Below, piece by piece: positions 35,559-47,584 of a DNA stretch of 64,000 bases. Location: positions 62,001 through 126,000 of the forward strand of contig JAURZM010000032.1 in assembly GCA_030653385.1 (NCBI GenBank). The letters run 5' to 3'. Position numbers and translations under genes: made by a program. How positions within the stretch are numbered: the first letter of the stretch is position 1; every line of letters starts with the position of its first letter. The notes beneath the pieces were generated by a model, which saw only the letters and a program-made list of their open reading frames with translations, searched no databases and had not been told where the DNA came from. The stretch comes from Rubrivivax sp. (GTDB lineage: Bacteria > Pseudomonadota > Gammaproteobacteria > Burkholderiales > Burkholderiaceae_C).

Positions 35559-36416
35559 TTGGACCCCATCCTGCTGCTCAAAGCCGCCATCATGGGCGTC
35601 GTGGAAGGACTCACCGAGTTCCTGCCGATCTCGTCCACCGGTCACCTGATTCTGGCCGGTTCACTGCTCAACTTCACCGGCGAACGTGTGAAGGTTTTCG
35701 AGATCGCGATCCAGACCGGCGCCATGTTTTCGGTGGTGTGGGAATACCGCCAGCGGCTTTTGCGCACCGTCACCGGCATCACCCACGACCCGGTGGCACA
35801 ACGTTTTGCGTTGAACGTGCTCGTGGCCTTTCTGCCCGCTGCCTTTTTTGGCCTGCTGCTGGGCAGCTGGGTCAAGCAGCACCTGTTCTATCCGGTGCCG
35901 GTTGCGGTGGCGTTGGTGGTGGGCGGGGTCGTGATCCTGCTCGTCGAGGCCCGACACAAACGCCTGTTCGGCGAGCTTGACCTCGAAGGTGGCCGCAAGG
36001 CCCGCGTCGAAACCGTCGACGACATGACACCGATGGACGCGCTGAAAGTCGGCCTGCTGCAATGCCTGGCGCTGATCCCGGGCACCAGCCGCTCGGGCGC
36101 CACCATCATCGGCGCGCTGGTGCTGGGTTTTTCGCGCAAGGCCGCGACCGAGTTCAGCTTCTACCTGGGCATTCCCACGCTGATGGGCGCCGGCGCCTAT
36201 TCGGTGTGGAAACAGCGCGACCTGCTGGCCTGGAGCGACGTACCGATGTTTGCAGTGGGCACCGTGGTGGCGTTTTTCAGCGCGCTGCTGTGCATCCGCT
36301 GGTTGATCCGCTACGTGTCCAGCCACGACTTCACGGCCTTTGCCTGGTACCGCATCGTCTTTGGCGGCCTGGTGCTGCTGACGGCCTGGACGGGCTGGGT
36401 CAGCTGGGCGACCTGA
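35559..36416 (+). CDS. uppP: Undecaprenyl-diphosphatase
   Basis: A 285-residue membrane enzyme that recycles the undecaprenyl carrier of cell-wall synthesis (BacA/UppP). Both signature motifs are present: [19 protein letters not shown] and [20 protein letters not shown]. About eight hydrophobic helices are seen. No ATG precedes the first motif in frame except far upstream, so I use TTG 35559 (then DPILLLKA), with an AGAAGAAAG-type site about 10 bases before it. Confidence 0.9.
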   Translation: MDPILLLKAAIMGVVEGLTEFLPISSTGHLILAGSLLNFTGERVKVFEIAIQTGAMFSVVWEYRQRLLRTVTGITHDPVAQRFALNVLVAFLPAAFFGLLLGSWVKQHLFYPVPVAVALVVGGVVILLVEARHKRLFGELDLEGGRKARVETVDDMTPMDALKVGLLQCLALIPGTSRSGATIIGALVLGFSRKAATEFSFYLGIPTLMGAGAYSVWKQRDLLAWSDVPMFAVGTVVAFFSALLCIRWLIRYVSSHDFTAFAWYRIVFGGLVLLTAWTGWVSWAT

Positions 36417-36435
36417 TTCGGGCGCTTGCGGCGCT

Positions 36436-37140
36436 TCAGGCGGGCCGCCGGAACAGCAGGTCCCAGACGCCGTGGCCCAGCTTCAGGCCGCGGTCTTCGA
36501 ACTTGGTCAGCGGGCGCCAGTCGGGCCGCGGCGCGTAGCCCTCGGCGGTGTTTTTCAGGCCCGGCTCGGCAGCCAGCACTTCCAGCATCTGCTGCGCATA
36601 AGGTCCCCAGTCGGTGGCGCAGTGCAGGTAGCCGCCCGGCGCCAGGTGTTGCACCAGCTGCGCCACGAAGACCGGCTGGATGAGCCGGCGTTTGTTGTGT
36701 TTTTTCTTGTGCCAGGGGTCGGGAAACCAGATGTGCACACCGGCCAGCGCGGCCGGTCCGATCATCTGCGCCAGCACCTGCACCGCGTCGTGCTGCACGA
36801 TGCGCACATTGCCCAGCTGCTGTTCGCCGATCAACTTCAGCAAGGCGCCCACGCCGGGCGGATGCACCTCGATGCCGATGAAGTCGGTGCCCGGCTGTGC
36901 GGCGGCCACCTGCGCCGTCGGGCCGCCCATGCCAAAGCCGATTTCCAGCACCCGCGGTGCGTGGCGGCCGAAAGTGCTGTCCAGGTCCAGCCGCTGCGGT
37001 GCAAAGGGCAGCAGGAACTTCGGCCCCAATTCGTCCAGCGCCCGCTGCTGGCCCGGGCCGATGCGCCCGGCACGCAGCACGAAGCTGCGGATGGGGGGGC
37101 GGTTGGCAGGGGGGCCGGGGTGATCGCTGGGCTCGTTCAT
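36436..37140 (-). CDS. trmB: tRNA (guanine-N7-)-methyltransferase
   Basis: A 234-residue SAM enzyme that methylates G46 of tRNAs. It has the SAM motif [14 protein letters not shown], the family motif [17 protein letters not shown] and the C-terminal [17 protein letters not shown]. Length is normal for bacterial TrmB. It is divergent from a tRNA gene and convergent with uppP. Confidence 0.93.
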   Translation of the reverse strand: MNEPSDHPGPPANRPPIRSFVLRAGRIGPGQQRALDELGPKFLLPFAPQRLDLDSTFGRHAPRVLEIGFGMGGPTAQVAAAQPGTDFIGIEVHPPGVGALLKLIGEQQLGNVRIVQHDAVQVLAQMIGPAALAGVHIWFPDPWHKKKHNKRRLIQPVFVAQLVQHLAPGGYLHCATDWGPYAQQMLEVLAAEPGLKNTAEGYAPRPDWRPLTKFEDRGLKLGHGVWDLLFRRPA

Positions 37141-37191
37141 GGCGCCGGGATTGTGCCTTTGCGGCTGGGCCCGCTGCGCCGATGCGCTGGT

Positions 37192-37197
37192 TAGAAT
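37192..37197 (+). promoter_or_regulatory. -10 box of the tRNA-Gly gene
   Basis: TAGAAT ends 10 bases before the mature tRNA 5' end. No clear -35 box is visible. Confidence 0.45.
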
Positions 37198-37207
37198 CGG
37201 CCATGCT

Positions 37208-37281
37208 GCGGGTGTAGTTCAATGGCAGAACGGCAGCTTCCCAAGCTTCATACAGGGGTTCGATTCCCCTCACCCGCTCCA
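37208..37281 (+). tRNA. tRNA-Gly (anticodon CCC)
   Basis: A complete 74-base cloverleaf with encoded CCA. The acceptor stem GCGGGTG pairs with CACCCGC, the D arm is GTTC/GAAC, the anticodon loop is TTCCCAA, and the T arm is AGGGG-TTCGATT-CCCCT. The anticodon stem (GCAGC/GCTTC) contains one C-U mismatch at the second pair. It decodes GGG. Confidence 0.93.
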
Positions 37282-37342
37282 GCCGCCCACTGACAGGGCA
37301 GCCACCGCTTGCCGGAGCTGCCGCTTGCGGCATCATCGCGCC

Positions 37343-38245
37343 ATGGCTGCGAGCAACTTTTCCGTGCTGGGCGTGGGTGTCGTGCCGGCCGACGTGGCCC
37401 TGGCACTGGTGGGCTCCGGCCTGACCTTGCAAGCCGGCCCGCTGGCCGATGCGGCCGACCACGACGCGGTGCTGCTGCACGCCGCCACCACCGCCGATCT
37501 GCAGCAGCTGGCGCACTTGAAAGACCTGTCGCAAGCGGCCTTCGACAGTGCCGTCGTGGTGCTGGCCGACAGCGCTGACACCGACGCAGAAACCGCGCTG
37601 CTGCACCTGGGTGTCGAAGCCATCCACGGCCCTGCAAACTCACCCGGGCTGGCCCGTGCACTGCGCCATGCCATTGAACGCAAACAGCTCGAGCGCGCCG
37701 CACGCACCGCCTATGCCACTGACCTGGCCACCGGCTTGCCGCACCAGGCCCAGCTGGTGGAACACATGACACAGCTGCTGGCTTTGCGCGAACGTGAGCC
37801 CGCGCCCATGGTGCTGATGGTGCTGCGCATCCACGGCTTCGACCAGGCGGCAGCGCGGCTGGGCGTGGAGGCCGGTAATGTGCTGCGCCGCAAAGTGGCC
37901 GTGCGCCTGCGCAGCGGCCTGCGCGCCAGTGACGTGGTGGCCGCCATCGGCCCCGATGCCTTCGGCGTGCTGCTGGGCCGCCTGGAAGCGAAGACCGACG
38001 GTGAACGGGTGGCCGCCAAACTGGTGAAGTCGCTGCAGCAGCCCATCCTGGTGGCCGGCCAGCCGTGTGCCGTGGGCGCGGCGGTGGGCCTGGCGCAGTA
38101 CCCCGAACACGGCAAGGACGCGCAGTCGCTGCTGCAAAGGGCCAGCGCGCAGGCCGGTTCAGTGGCCACGCTGGGCGGGGGTGCGCTGGCCAGTGCCAGC
38201 GTGCACCGCATCGGCGGCGCCGCGGCCAACGAAGACGCGTCTTAG
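37343..38245 (+). CDS. Degenerate receiver-GGDEF protein
   Basis: A 300-residue protein. Residues 1-115 resemble a response-regulator receiver but lack the phospho-acceptor: the expected Asp position reads AVLLHAATT. The C-terminal half follows the GGDEF fold (TDLATGLPHQAQL; MVLRIHGFDQAAARLG; ASDVVAAIGPDAFGVLLG), with the active loop GPDAF in place of GGDEF. It should therefore not make cyclic di-GMP and may instead bind a nucleotide or partner. No EAL domain follows. It starts 61 bases after the tRNA gene. Confidence 0.7.
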   Translation: MAASNFSVLGVGVVPADVALALVGSGLTLQAGPLADAADHDAVLLHAATTADLQQLAHLKDLSQAAFDSAVVVLADSADTDAETALLHLGVEAIHGPANSPGLARALRHAIERKQLERAARTAYATDLATGLPHQAQLVEHMTQLLALREREPAPMVLMVLRIHGFDQAAARLGVEAGNVLRRKVAVRLRSGLRASDVVAAIGPDAFGVLLGRLEAKTDGERVAAKLVKSLQQPILVAGQPCAVGAAVGLAQYPEHGKDAQSLLQRASAQAGSVATLGGGALASASVHRIGGAAANEDAS

Positions 38246-38270
38246 CGGTGCACCTGGGCCCGATGGGCCC

Positions 38271-39161
38271 TCAGGCCAGGCCGCGCGACTGGGCAACTGG
38301 CACGGGGTAAGGGTCACGCTCCGCAGGTGTACCTGGCGCCGTGTGCAAGTGCACGTCGCGCTGCGGGAACGGAATTGTGATGCCACCTGCTTCCAGCCCT
38401 TCCTTGCAGCGCTGGATCAGGTCGAGCTTGGTGTCCAGCCAGTCGGTGCGTGCGGTCCAGACACGGAACAGGATGTTCACCGAGCTGTCGCCGAGCTGGT
38501 CCACCTTGATCATCGGCGCCGGCGTGGCCAGCACACGCGCTTCATTGGCCGCGATGTCGCGCAGGATGGTCAGCGCAGCGCCGATGTCGTCGCCATAGCC
38601 GATGCCGTAGTGCTCGTCGATGCGGCGCATGTCCTGGTCGGTGACCGACAGGTTGACGATGGTCTCGCCCCAGATCCGGGAATTGGGCAGGAACGCGGTC
38701 GGCCCGTCGGGCAGGTGGGCGCGGCAGGCAAAGAGGCCCAGCGAGTCGACGATGTAGACCTCGCCATTGAGCTTGACCGCGTCGCCGATCTTGAAGGGCC
38801 GAAACAGCAGGATCATCACGCCGGCCGCGACGTTGCTGAGTGTGCCTTGTAGCGCCAGGCCGATGGCCAGGCCGGCAGCGCCGAGCAGCGCGATCAGGCT
38901 GGTGGTCTCGACGCCGAAGCGGTTGAGCACCGCGATCACGGTGAACACCATGATCGCGAAGCGCACCACCTTGCCCGGCAAGGGCCGGAACACCGCATCC
39001 AGCTTGTCTGCCTTCTGCATCGCGCGGTGGGTCAGGTTGCCCAGCCAGCGCGCCACCATGAAGCCGAAGATCAGCGTCACGATCGCACCGATCACGTTCA
39101 TGCCATACGCGGCCAGCATGCCGGTGAAGATGTCAGAGAGCTGTTGGGCTTTTTCGTTCAT
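38271..39161 (-). CDS. MscS-family mechanosensitive channel
   Basis: A 296-residue small-conductance channel that releases solutes on osmotic downshock. Three membrane helices lie in residues 15-125. The pore helix region is ALLGAAGLAIGLALQGTLSNVAAGVMILLFRPFKIGD (residues about 90-125). The cytoplasmic beta domain follows (DAVKLNGEVYIVDSLGLF; LPNSRIWGETIVNLS). Length is close to E. coli MscS. A GC hairpin (GGGCCC-GAT-GGGCCC) lies just beyond the stop. Confidence 0.92.
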   Translation of the reverse strand: MNEKAQQLSDIFTGMLAAYGMNVIGAIVTLIFGFMVARWLGNLTHRAMQKADKLDAVFRPLPGKVVRFAIMVFTVIAVLNRFGVETTSLIALLGAAGLAIGLALQGTLSNVAAGVMILLFRPFKIGDAVKLNGEVYIVDSLGLFACRAHLPDGPTAFLPNSRIWGETIVNLSVTDQDMRRIDEHYGIGYGDDIGAALTILRDIAANEARVLATPAPMIKVDQLGDSSVNILFRVWTARTDWLDTKLDLIQRCKEGLEAGGITIPFPQRDVHLHTAPGTPAERDPYPVPVAQSRGLA

Positions 39162-39259
39162 CGCCGCACCTTAGCTCCCCGGGGTCGCCCCTGTCACGCT
39201 GCGCGGGTTTGACCCCGCGCCCCGCTGCGGCTTGATGTGCCGCTGCGACAGCGCGGGCC

Positions 39260-40747
39260 CTAACGCTGGATGTCACCCAGGCACAGGTACTTCACTTCCA
39301 GGTAGTCGTCCATGCCCTGGCGCGCACCTTCACGGCCCAGGCCACTTTGTTTGACACCACCAAAGGGCACTTCGGCCGTGCTGATGAGACCGGTGTTGAC
39401 CCCCACCATGCCGTACTCCAGTGCTTCGCCGACGCGGAAGATGCGGCCGATGTCGCGGCTGTAGAAGTAGCTGGCCAGGCCGAACTCGGTGTGGTTGGCC
39501 ATCGCGACGACTTCGGCTTCGGTCTCGAACTTGAACACCGGCGCCACCGGGCCGAAGGTTTCTTCGCGGGCGCACAACATCTCGCCGGTCACGTCGGCCA
39601 GCACCGTGGGGGCGTAGAAACGGTCACCGCTCTTCTGGCCGCCCACCACCAGGCGAGCGCCCTTGGCCAGGGCATCGGCGACGTGGTTCTCCACCTTGGC
39701 CACGGCCGCGTCGTCGATCAGCGGGCCCTGGTTCACACCGGCATCGAAGCCGTTGCCCACCTGGATCTGCCCCACCTTGGCGGCCAGCTTCTCGACAAAA
39801 GCGTCGTAGACGCCGGCCTGCACATACAGCCGGTTGGCACAGACGCAGGTCTGGCCCGCATTGCGGTACTTGCTGACCATGGCGCCTTCGACGGCACTGT
39901 CGATGTCGGCGTCGTCGAAGACGATGAACGGTGCGTTGCCACCCAGTTCCAGGCTGATCTTCTTCACCGTGCTGGCGCATTGCCGCGCCAGGATGCGGCC
40001 GACCTCGGTGCTGCCGGTGAAGGACAGGTGACGCACAGCGTCGCTGCTGCACAGCACATTGCCGATCTCGATGCTGTTGTCGCTGTCCGCGCACAACACG
40101 TTCAGCACACCGGCCGGCATGCCAGCGCGTTGCGCCAGCTCGGCCACGGCCAATGCGCTCAGCGGCGTCTGTTCTGCGGGCTTGATGACCACCGGGCAGC
40201 CGGCGGCCAGCGCGGGTGCCACCTTGCGCGTGATCATCGCGATGGGAAAGTTCCACGGCGTGATGGCCGCGCACACGCCGATGGGCTGGCGGATCACCAG
40301 GTAACGTTTGTTGTTGTCGGTGGTGGGGATGGATTCACCGTAGACGCGGCGCGCCTCTTCGGCAAACCACTCGATGAAGCTGGCGCCGTAGACCACCTCA
40401 CCACGCGCTTCGGCCAGCGGCTTGCCTTGTTCGGCGGTCATGATGCGGGCCAGGTCGTCGGCATGTTGGTGCAGCAGCGCAAACCACTTCATCAGGATGC
40501 CGGCGCGTTCCTTGGCGGTTTTGTTGCGCCAGGCCGGCCAGGCCTTTTCCGCCGCCGAGATGGCGGCCGCAGCGTCGATGGCGCCCAGGTTGGCCACCTG
40601 CGCCAGTTCCAGGCCAGTGGCCGGGTCGGTGACGGCAAAACGCGGGGTGCTGGCCTGGCCGGGTGTCCAGACGCCGTTGATCAGCGCGTCGGTCTTCAGC
40701 AGGGCGGGGTCGGCCAGCGTGGCCAGCGGCGAAGTCTTGTTGTCCAT
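39260..40747 (-). CDS. gabD: NAD(P)-dependent succinate-semialdehyde dehydrogenase
   Basis: A 495-residue aldehyde dehydrogenase of the GabD type, oxidising succinate semialdehyde to succinate in 4-aminobutyrate breakdown. It has the cofactor site FTGSTEVGRILARQCA, the general base in SLELGGNAPFIVFDDADID, and the catalytic Cys in NAGQTCVCANRLYVQ. The C-terminus SGLGREGARQGMDDYLEVKY is typical of GabD. Substrate assignment rests on family resemblance. No aminotransferase (gabT) is adjacent. Confidence 0.88.
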   Translation of the reverse strand: MDNKTSPLATLADPALLKTDALINGVWTPGQASTPRFAVTDPATGLELAQVANLGAIDAAAAISAAEKAWPAWRNKTAKERAGILMKWFALLHQHADDLARIMTAEQGKPLAEARGEVVYGASFIEWFAEEARRVYGESIPTTDNNKRYLVIRQPIGVCAAITPWNFPIAMITRKVAPALAAGCPVVIKPAEQTPLSALAVAELAQRAGMPAGVLNVLCADSDNSIEIGNVLCSSDAVRHLSFTGSTEVGRILARQCASTVKKISLELGGNAPFIVFDDADIDSAVEGAMVSKYRNAGQTCVCANRLYVQAGVYDAFVEKLAAKVGQIQVGNGFDAGVNQGPLIDDAAVAKVENHVADALAKGARLVVGGQKSGDRFYAPTVLADVTGEMLCAREETFGPVAPVFKFETEAEVVAMANHTEFGLASYFYSRDIGRIFRVGEALEYGMVGVNTGLISTAEVPFGGVKQSGLGREGARQGMDDYLEVKYLCLGDIQR

Positions 40748-40797
40748 GGCGGGGTTCCTTCATGCCCATCATAGGGCGCTGCCCACAGGCCCCTGCC

Positions 40798-40803
40798 TAT
40801 AAT
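40798..40803 (+). promoter_or_regulatory. Consensus -10 box of alaS
   Basis: A perfect TATAAT lies 67 bases before the alaS start codon, in the 123-base gap with the divergent gabD. The -35 region is not recognisable. Confidence 0.5.
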
Positions 40804-40870
40804 CAAAGCCCCTTGAAAATCAAGCACTTGGCGCATTCGTGCGACTTCGTGCCGAGCCGAAAGCCGCTGG

Positions 40871-43501
<2,631 letters not shown>

Positions 43502-43517
43502 GCAGGTAGCGCACCGC

Positions 43518-44042
43518 ATGGCCGACATCGTCATCCGCCGCGCCCGCGTCGACGACGCCGAGGCCTTTGCCATCACCATGAGCGACCCGGTGGTGCTGCC
43601 GGGCCTGCTGCAGCTGCCCTACAACGATGCGGCCGAGTGGCGTGTGCGCCTGGCCGATTCGCTGAAGCCCGGCGAGCCGCGCCTGCTGCTGGTGGCAGAA
43701 CTTGACGGCCAGGTCGTCGGCAATGGCGGCCTGCACCCAACCAGCTTGCAGCTGCGGCGCCGCCACGCGATGGGCCTGGGCATGGCCGTCAACCCCAGCC
43801 ACTGGCGCCGCGGCGTGGGCCGCGCGCTGATGGCGGCCATGCTGGACTGGGCCGACAACTGGGCCGGCGTGCTGCGCATCGAGCTTCAGGTGTTCACCGA
43901 CAACGACGCCGCCATCGCGCTGTACCGGTCGGCTGGCTTTGTGCTCGAAGGCACCCACCGCGGCTTTGCGATGCGCAACGGCGTGTTCGCCGACGTGCAT
44001 TCGATGGCGCGGCTGCATCCGTCGCCGCCAAGCTGGGGCTGA
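43518..44042 (+). CDS. GNAT-family acetyltransferase
   Basis: A 174-residue GNAT protein. The acetyl-CoA site is GLGMAVNPSHWRRGVGRALMAAMLDWAD and the following family segments are LQVFTDNDAAIALYRSAGFVLEGTHRG and FADVHSMARL. It resembles PhnO/RimI-like small-molecule acetyltransferases, substrate unknown. It follows alaS closely and ends at a strong terminator. Confidence 0.85.
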   Translation: MADIVIRRARVDDAEAFAITMSDPVVLPGLLQLPYNDAAEWRVRLADSLKPGEPRLLLVAELDGQVVGNGGLHPTSLQLRRRHAMGLGMAVNPSHWRRGVGRALMAAMLDWADNWAGVLRIELQVFTDNDAAIALYRSAGFVLEGTHRGFAMRNGVFADVHSMARLHPSPPSWG

Positions 44043-44067
44043 GCGCTTCGGCGGCTGGCCCATGCAA

Positions 44068-44095
44068 AAGGGGCGGCTCTGGCGAGCCGCCCCTT
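44068..44095 (+). terminator. Terminator after alaS-acetyltransferase
   Basis: AAGGGGCGGCT pairs with AGCCGCCCCTT around a 6-base loop, followed by TTCCCGTTT. The symmetric A- and T-ends mean it could also stop the convergent TonB-receptor transcript. Confidence 0.75.
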
Positions 44096-44128
44096 CCCGT
44101 TTGACGTGCTGTTGGCGCTGCTTCGCGC

Positions 44129-47100
44129 TCAGAACTCGTAGCGCAAGGTGACTTGCACGGCCCACTGCGATTCGCCTGCAGTCTGGCGCGTCGTGTAATC
44201 TTCAAAGGTGCCCATGCTGTAGATGTATTTGCCGCTGGCGTCCAGGCCGTTGTAGTTGACGAAACTGCGGCTCGACGGGAAATTGATCTCGTCGATGCGG
44301 CCCCACTTCTTGTTGAGCAGGTTGCCGAAGTTCAGCACGTCGAGGGTGAGGCTGGCCTTGTGGCCCTTCATGAAGCCGGGCAGTTCCTGGCTCAAGCGCA
44401 GGTCGAAGTTGTTGACCCACGGCGCGTAGTTGTCGTTGCGGCCGACAACGCCGCCCCTGGCCGCGGACAGGCGCTCGTTGCCGTTCACGATGTCCCAAAA
44501 CCGCGTTTCGGCAGCTGCAGATGAGGCGCCGCCGAAGGTGCCGTCGGCACCACGGAACACCACTTCACCTGAGCCGGGTGCAGACGGGATGTACATCAGG
44601 TCGTTGGCAGCGCCATCGCCGTTCAGGTCGTTGATGTAGGTCCAGCTGTAGGGCTTGCCGCGACGGCCTTCGTAGAACACGCCCACCGATGTCCGGTAGG
44701 TGCCGACGAAGGCCTTGGACCAGGCCATGTTGGCACTGATGCGGTCCTTGGTGACGTAGTTGGAGTTCTGCAGGACCTCTTCATTGGGATTGAAGATGTT
44801 GCGGTTGCTCCAGTTCGACGACGACGTGGACGAGGTCAGCGGGCTGACCTCCTTGGCCGTGGTGTACGTGTAATACGCGGCCCACGAAAAGCCCGAGGGA
44901 CCGGTTGGCATCTGCAGACCCACGGTGATCGCATCGCCGCCGCCCAGGCTGGTCTTTTCGGCCAACAGGATGTTGCGGCCGAAGCTGGAGTTGCTGAGGG
45001 CACGGTCGCGACCGCCGCTGCAAGCGCCAGCGGTTTGCAGGTTGCTGCCACTCCAGCACGCCGCATCGTAGCTCTGCGGCATCCAGAACAGCTCGCGGCC
45101 GTCAGTGCCGGTGCGCGTCGCTGCGCCGAGGTTAAGGTGCCTGTAGAAGATGCCGGACTTGGTCTTCGTGTGCAGCCATTCCGCACTGGCGACCAGCGAA
45201 CCGACGACTGGCAACGCTGGCAGTTCGGTCTCGAAGGCCAGGTTGGCCTTCCAAACCGATGGCTGCTCAAGCGAAGGCGACAGGAAGTCGACGTTGGGGG
45301 CTGGCGGGCTGCCGGGCGGGGGGACCTGGGCATCGGGGTTCGGGCGGAACACCGGCGACAGCGCGGAGGTGCTGTTGCTGGTGCCGTTGCACAGCTGGAA
45401 GGTCGTGCAACTGAAAGTGGTCACCGCGGCGCCAGTGTTGCTGAAGGGGTTGCTCAACCACACATTGGCCGCCGCGCCCTGGAACAGGCCGAAACCGCCG
45501 CGCAACTGCATGCGGCGTTCGTTGGTGCCCAGCTTCCAGTTGAAGCCCACACGCGGCTGCACGAGCTCGCTGTTGTCCAGCGTCACGGTGTTGTCCAGGC
45601 CGAAGCCGCCGGTGTCCCGCACGACCGTGGTGCCTGTCACGTTGCCAGCCACGCGGGGTGCCGCTGCGGCCGTGTTCAGGATCGGGCGGCTCGGCACCTT
45701 CTGCTGGTCCAGCCGCACGCCGAACATCACGTTGAAGGCCGATGAAACTTTGAAGGTGTCCTGCACGAACAGGCCCAGGTTCTGGTACTCCCAGGACGCC
45801 GCCGCGTCGCTCACCGTGCGCCCGGCGAGCGCCGTCTGCAGGGTGTAGGCTGAGGGCAAGCCGCGTTGGAAGTTTTCCAAAGTGGCCAGTTCGCGCTGTG
45901 CCGGCGTGACCGCCGCCGCATTGCAGTTGGTGATGGTGCCGAAGCTGTATGTGCCCGGCTCGCAGCCAAAGGTGTAGTTGCCGAAGACGTTCTGCAGGAA
46001 GGCGTTGAAGACCTCGTTCTGCGAATAGTCTGCACCGAACTTGACTTCGTGCGCGCCGACGTTCCAGGTGGCGCCGGCGTAGACGTCGGTCGTGTTGGAC
46101 TCGAGCGCGTTGAAATGGCGACTGTTTTCGGTGCCGAAGTTCAGGAAGCGGTTGTTGGCACTGACGCTGGTCGGCGTGCCGGCCGGCAGCGCGCCCGAGA
46201 AGCGCAGGCCTACGGACGGGGCCCGGCTGCTCAGCAGAACGGGCCGGCTGTCATAGTTGCGTTGCGACAACTTGAGTTCGGTGCTGAAACTGTCGGTCCA
46301 GTCAGCGAACCACTGCCCCACCACCGTTTCAAGTGTCTTCTCCTGGTCGAACCACCATGAGCTGAGCGAGAGCCCGGTGGGTGAGAAACCGTTGAGTTGC
46401 GGCTCGTTCTGCTCGATCTTGGTGTAGCGCAGGTTGGCACGGTGCGAGTCGCTGATGTTCCAGTCCAACTTCAGCAGCGTGTCCTTGACGACGACTTCCA
46501 GACCTTGCGGCACTTCGGAGTTCCCGGCATCCAGGCCCCAGGCATTGCGCGCGATCTGCTGGGCGGACGCGATGGCCGCCGGCGTGATGCCGACGTTGGT
46601 CAGGTTGCTGCCCAGCGGGCCGAAGGCCGGGCTGGTGCGGGAACTCTTCAGTTCCTCATAGTTCGCGAAGAAGAAGAGCTTGTCTTTGAGGATCGGACCG
46701 CCCAGCGTGAAGCCGTACAGCGACTCTTCGAACTTCGGCGGATCCGAGTAGGTCCCGTTGCTGCGGTTGTAGCGCTTGCCGGCCAGGGCGTCGTTGCGGG
46801 CCACGTAGTACAGGCTGCCCTTGAAGTCGTTCGTGCCGCTCTTCGTTGCAGCATTGATGTTGGCGCCGGTGTAGCCCTTCTGCGTGACGTCGTAGTTGCT
46901 CAGGTTGACTTGAACCGACTGGATGGCGTCGATGCTGATCGGCTGCTTGATGGTCGGCAGGTTGTTGGGCTCCAGGCCGAAACTGTCCGAAATGGTCACG
47001 CCGTCGATCGTGATGCTGTTGTATCGGGTGTTCTGCCCACCGGCCGAAATCTCTCCACGTTCCTTGTCGGTCTGTGCAATTCGCGGGTCGGCCCGAGCGT

Positions 47101-47584
47101 AGTCGGCCAGATTGCGTTGCACAGAGGCGTAGGCGCCGAGCTCGCGGGCACCGATGCTGGTACCTGCACCCATGGAACTGTTGTTGAAGCGGTCGGCCCT
47201 GCCTGTCACCGTGACGGTCTGTGTGCCCGCAGCCAACGTCGTGTCGTAGGCGAGCGTCTCGGCCAGCGAGAGGAACAGCCCCTCACGTTTTTCGGCTAAT
47301 CCGCCTTTGCTCACCGTGACGGTGTATGGGCCTCCCGAGCGCAGACCGCGTGCCGAGTAACGGCCCGCAGCGTCGGTGGTGACGGTGTTGCTGGACCCCG
47401 AATCCACGTGCACGATGGTCACGCTCGCACCCGCCACCGGCTTGCCGTCGGCCCCGGTCACGGTGCCGTTGATGCCTGAGGTGGTGTTCTGCGCCAGCAC
47501 CGGCGCGGCAACGAAGCTGGTGGCGGCGGCCACGGCCACGGCAACGGCCGTTCGGGTGAAGCCCAGCCATTCGGGGTGGTTCAT
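44129..47584 (-). CDS. Oar-like TonB-dependent receptor with carboxypeptidase-regulatory-like N-domain
   Basis: A 1,151-residue outer-membrane receptor. The signal peptide ends SFVAAPVLAQ. An Ig-like CarboxypepD_reg domain follows (INGTVTGADGKPVAGASVTI; TTDAAGRYSARGL). The plug begins near IGARELGAYASVQRNLADYAR and contains SITIDGVTISDSFGL and KPFSIDAIQSVQVNLSNYDV-like text (QPISIDAIQSVQVNLSNYDV). The rest is barrel strands, ending VQVTLRYEF with the terminal Phe used for barrel insertion. This matches Oar/OmpA-related receptors, for which ligands include peptides and polysaccharide. ATG 47584 has a GAGGAA site; an ATG 30 bases upstream is less likely. No neighbouring transport genes. Confidence 0.9.
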   Translation of the reverse strand: MNHPEWLGFTRTAVAVAVAAATSFVAAPVLAQNTTSGINGTVTGADGKPVAGASVTIVHVDSGSSNTVTTDAAGRYSARGLRSGGPYTVTVSKGGLAEKREGLFLSLAETLAYDTTLAAGTQTVTVTGRADRFNNSSMGAGTSIGARELGAYASVQRNLADYARADPRIAQTDKERGEISAGGQNTRYNSITIDGVTISDSFGLEPNNLPTIKQPISIDAIQSVQVNLSNYDVTQKGYTGANINAATKSGTNDFKGSLYYVARNDALAGKRYNRSNGTYSDPPKFEESLYGFTLGGPILKDKLFFFANYEELKSSRTSPAFGPLGSNLTNVGITPAAIASAQQIARNAWGLDAGNSEVPQGLEVVVKDTLLKLDWNISDSHRANLRYTKIEQNEPQLNGFSPTGLSLSSWWFDQEKTLETVVGQWFADWTDSFSTELKLSQRNYDSRPVLLSSRAPSVGLRFSGALPAGTPTSVSANNRFLNFGTENSRHFNALESNTTDVYAGATWNVGAHEVKFGADYSQNEVFNAFLQNVFGNYTFGCEPGTYSFGTITNCNAAAVTPAQRELATLENFQRGLPSAYTLQTALAGRTVSDAAASWEYQNLGLFVQDTFKVSSAFNVMFGVRLDQQKVPSRPILNTAAAAPRVAGNVTGTTVVRDTGGFGLDNTVTLDNSELVQPRVGFNWKLGTNERRMQLRGGFGLFQGAAANVWLSNPFSNTGAAVTTFSCTTFQLCNGTSNSTSALSPVFRPNPDAQVPPPGSPPAPNVDFLSPSLEQPSVWKANLAFETELPALPVVGSLVASAEWLHTKTKSGIFYRHLNLGAATRTGTDGRELFWMPQSYDAACWSGSNLQTAGACSGGRDRALSNSSFGRNILLAEKTSLGGGDAITVGLQMPTGPSGFSWAAYYTYTTAKEVSPLTSSTSSSNWSNRNIFNPNEEVLQNSNYVTKDRISANMAWSKAFVGTYRTSVGVFYEGRRGKPYSWTYINDLNGDGAANDLMYIPSAPGSGEVVFRGADGTFGGASSAAAETRFWDIVNGNERLSAARGGVVGRNDNYAPWVNNFDLRLSQELPGFMKGHKASLTLDVLNFGNLLNKKWGRIDEINFPSSRSFVNYNGLDASGKYIYSMGTFEDYTTRQTAGESQWAVQVTLRYEF

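Noticed and set aside
38254..38270. GGGCCC-GAT-GGGCCC palindrome between the degenerate GGDEF and MscS genes as a terminator
   Set aside because: It can fold, but there is no T-tract on either strand, so I do not list it as a terminator.
39201..39220. GCGCGGG/CCCGCGC hairpin between gabD and the MscS gene
   Set aside because: No U-tract and no support for a regulatory role.
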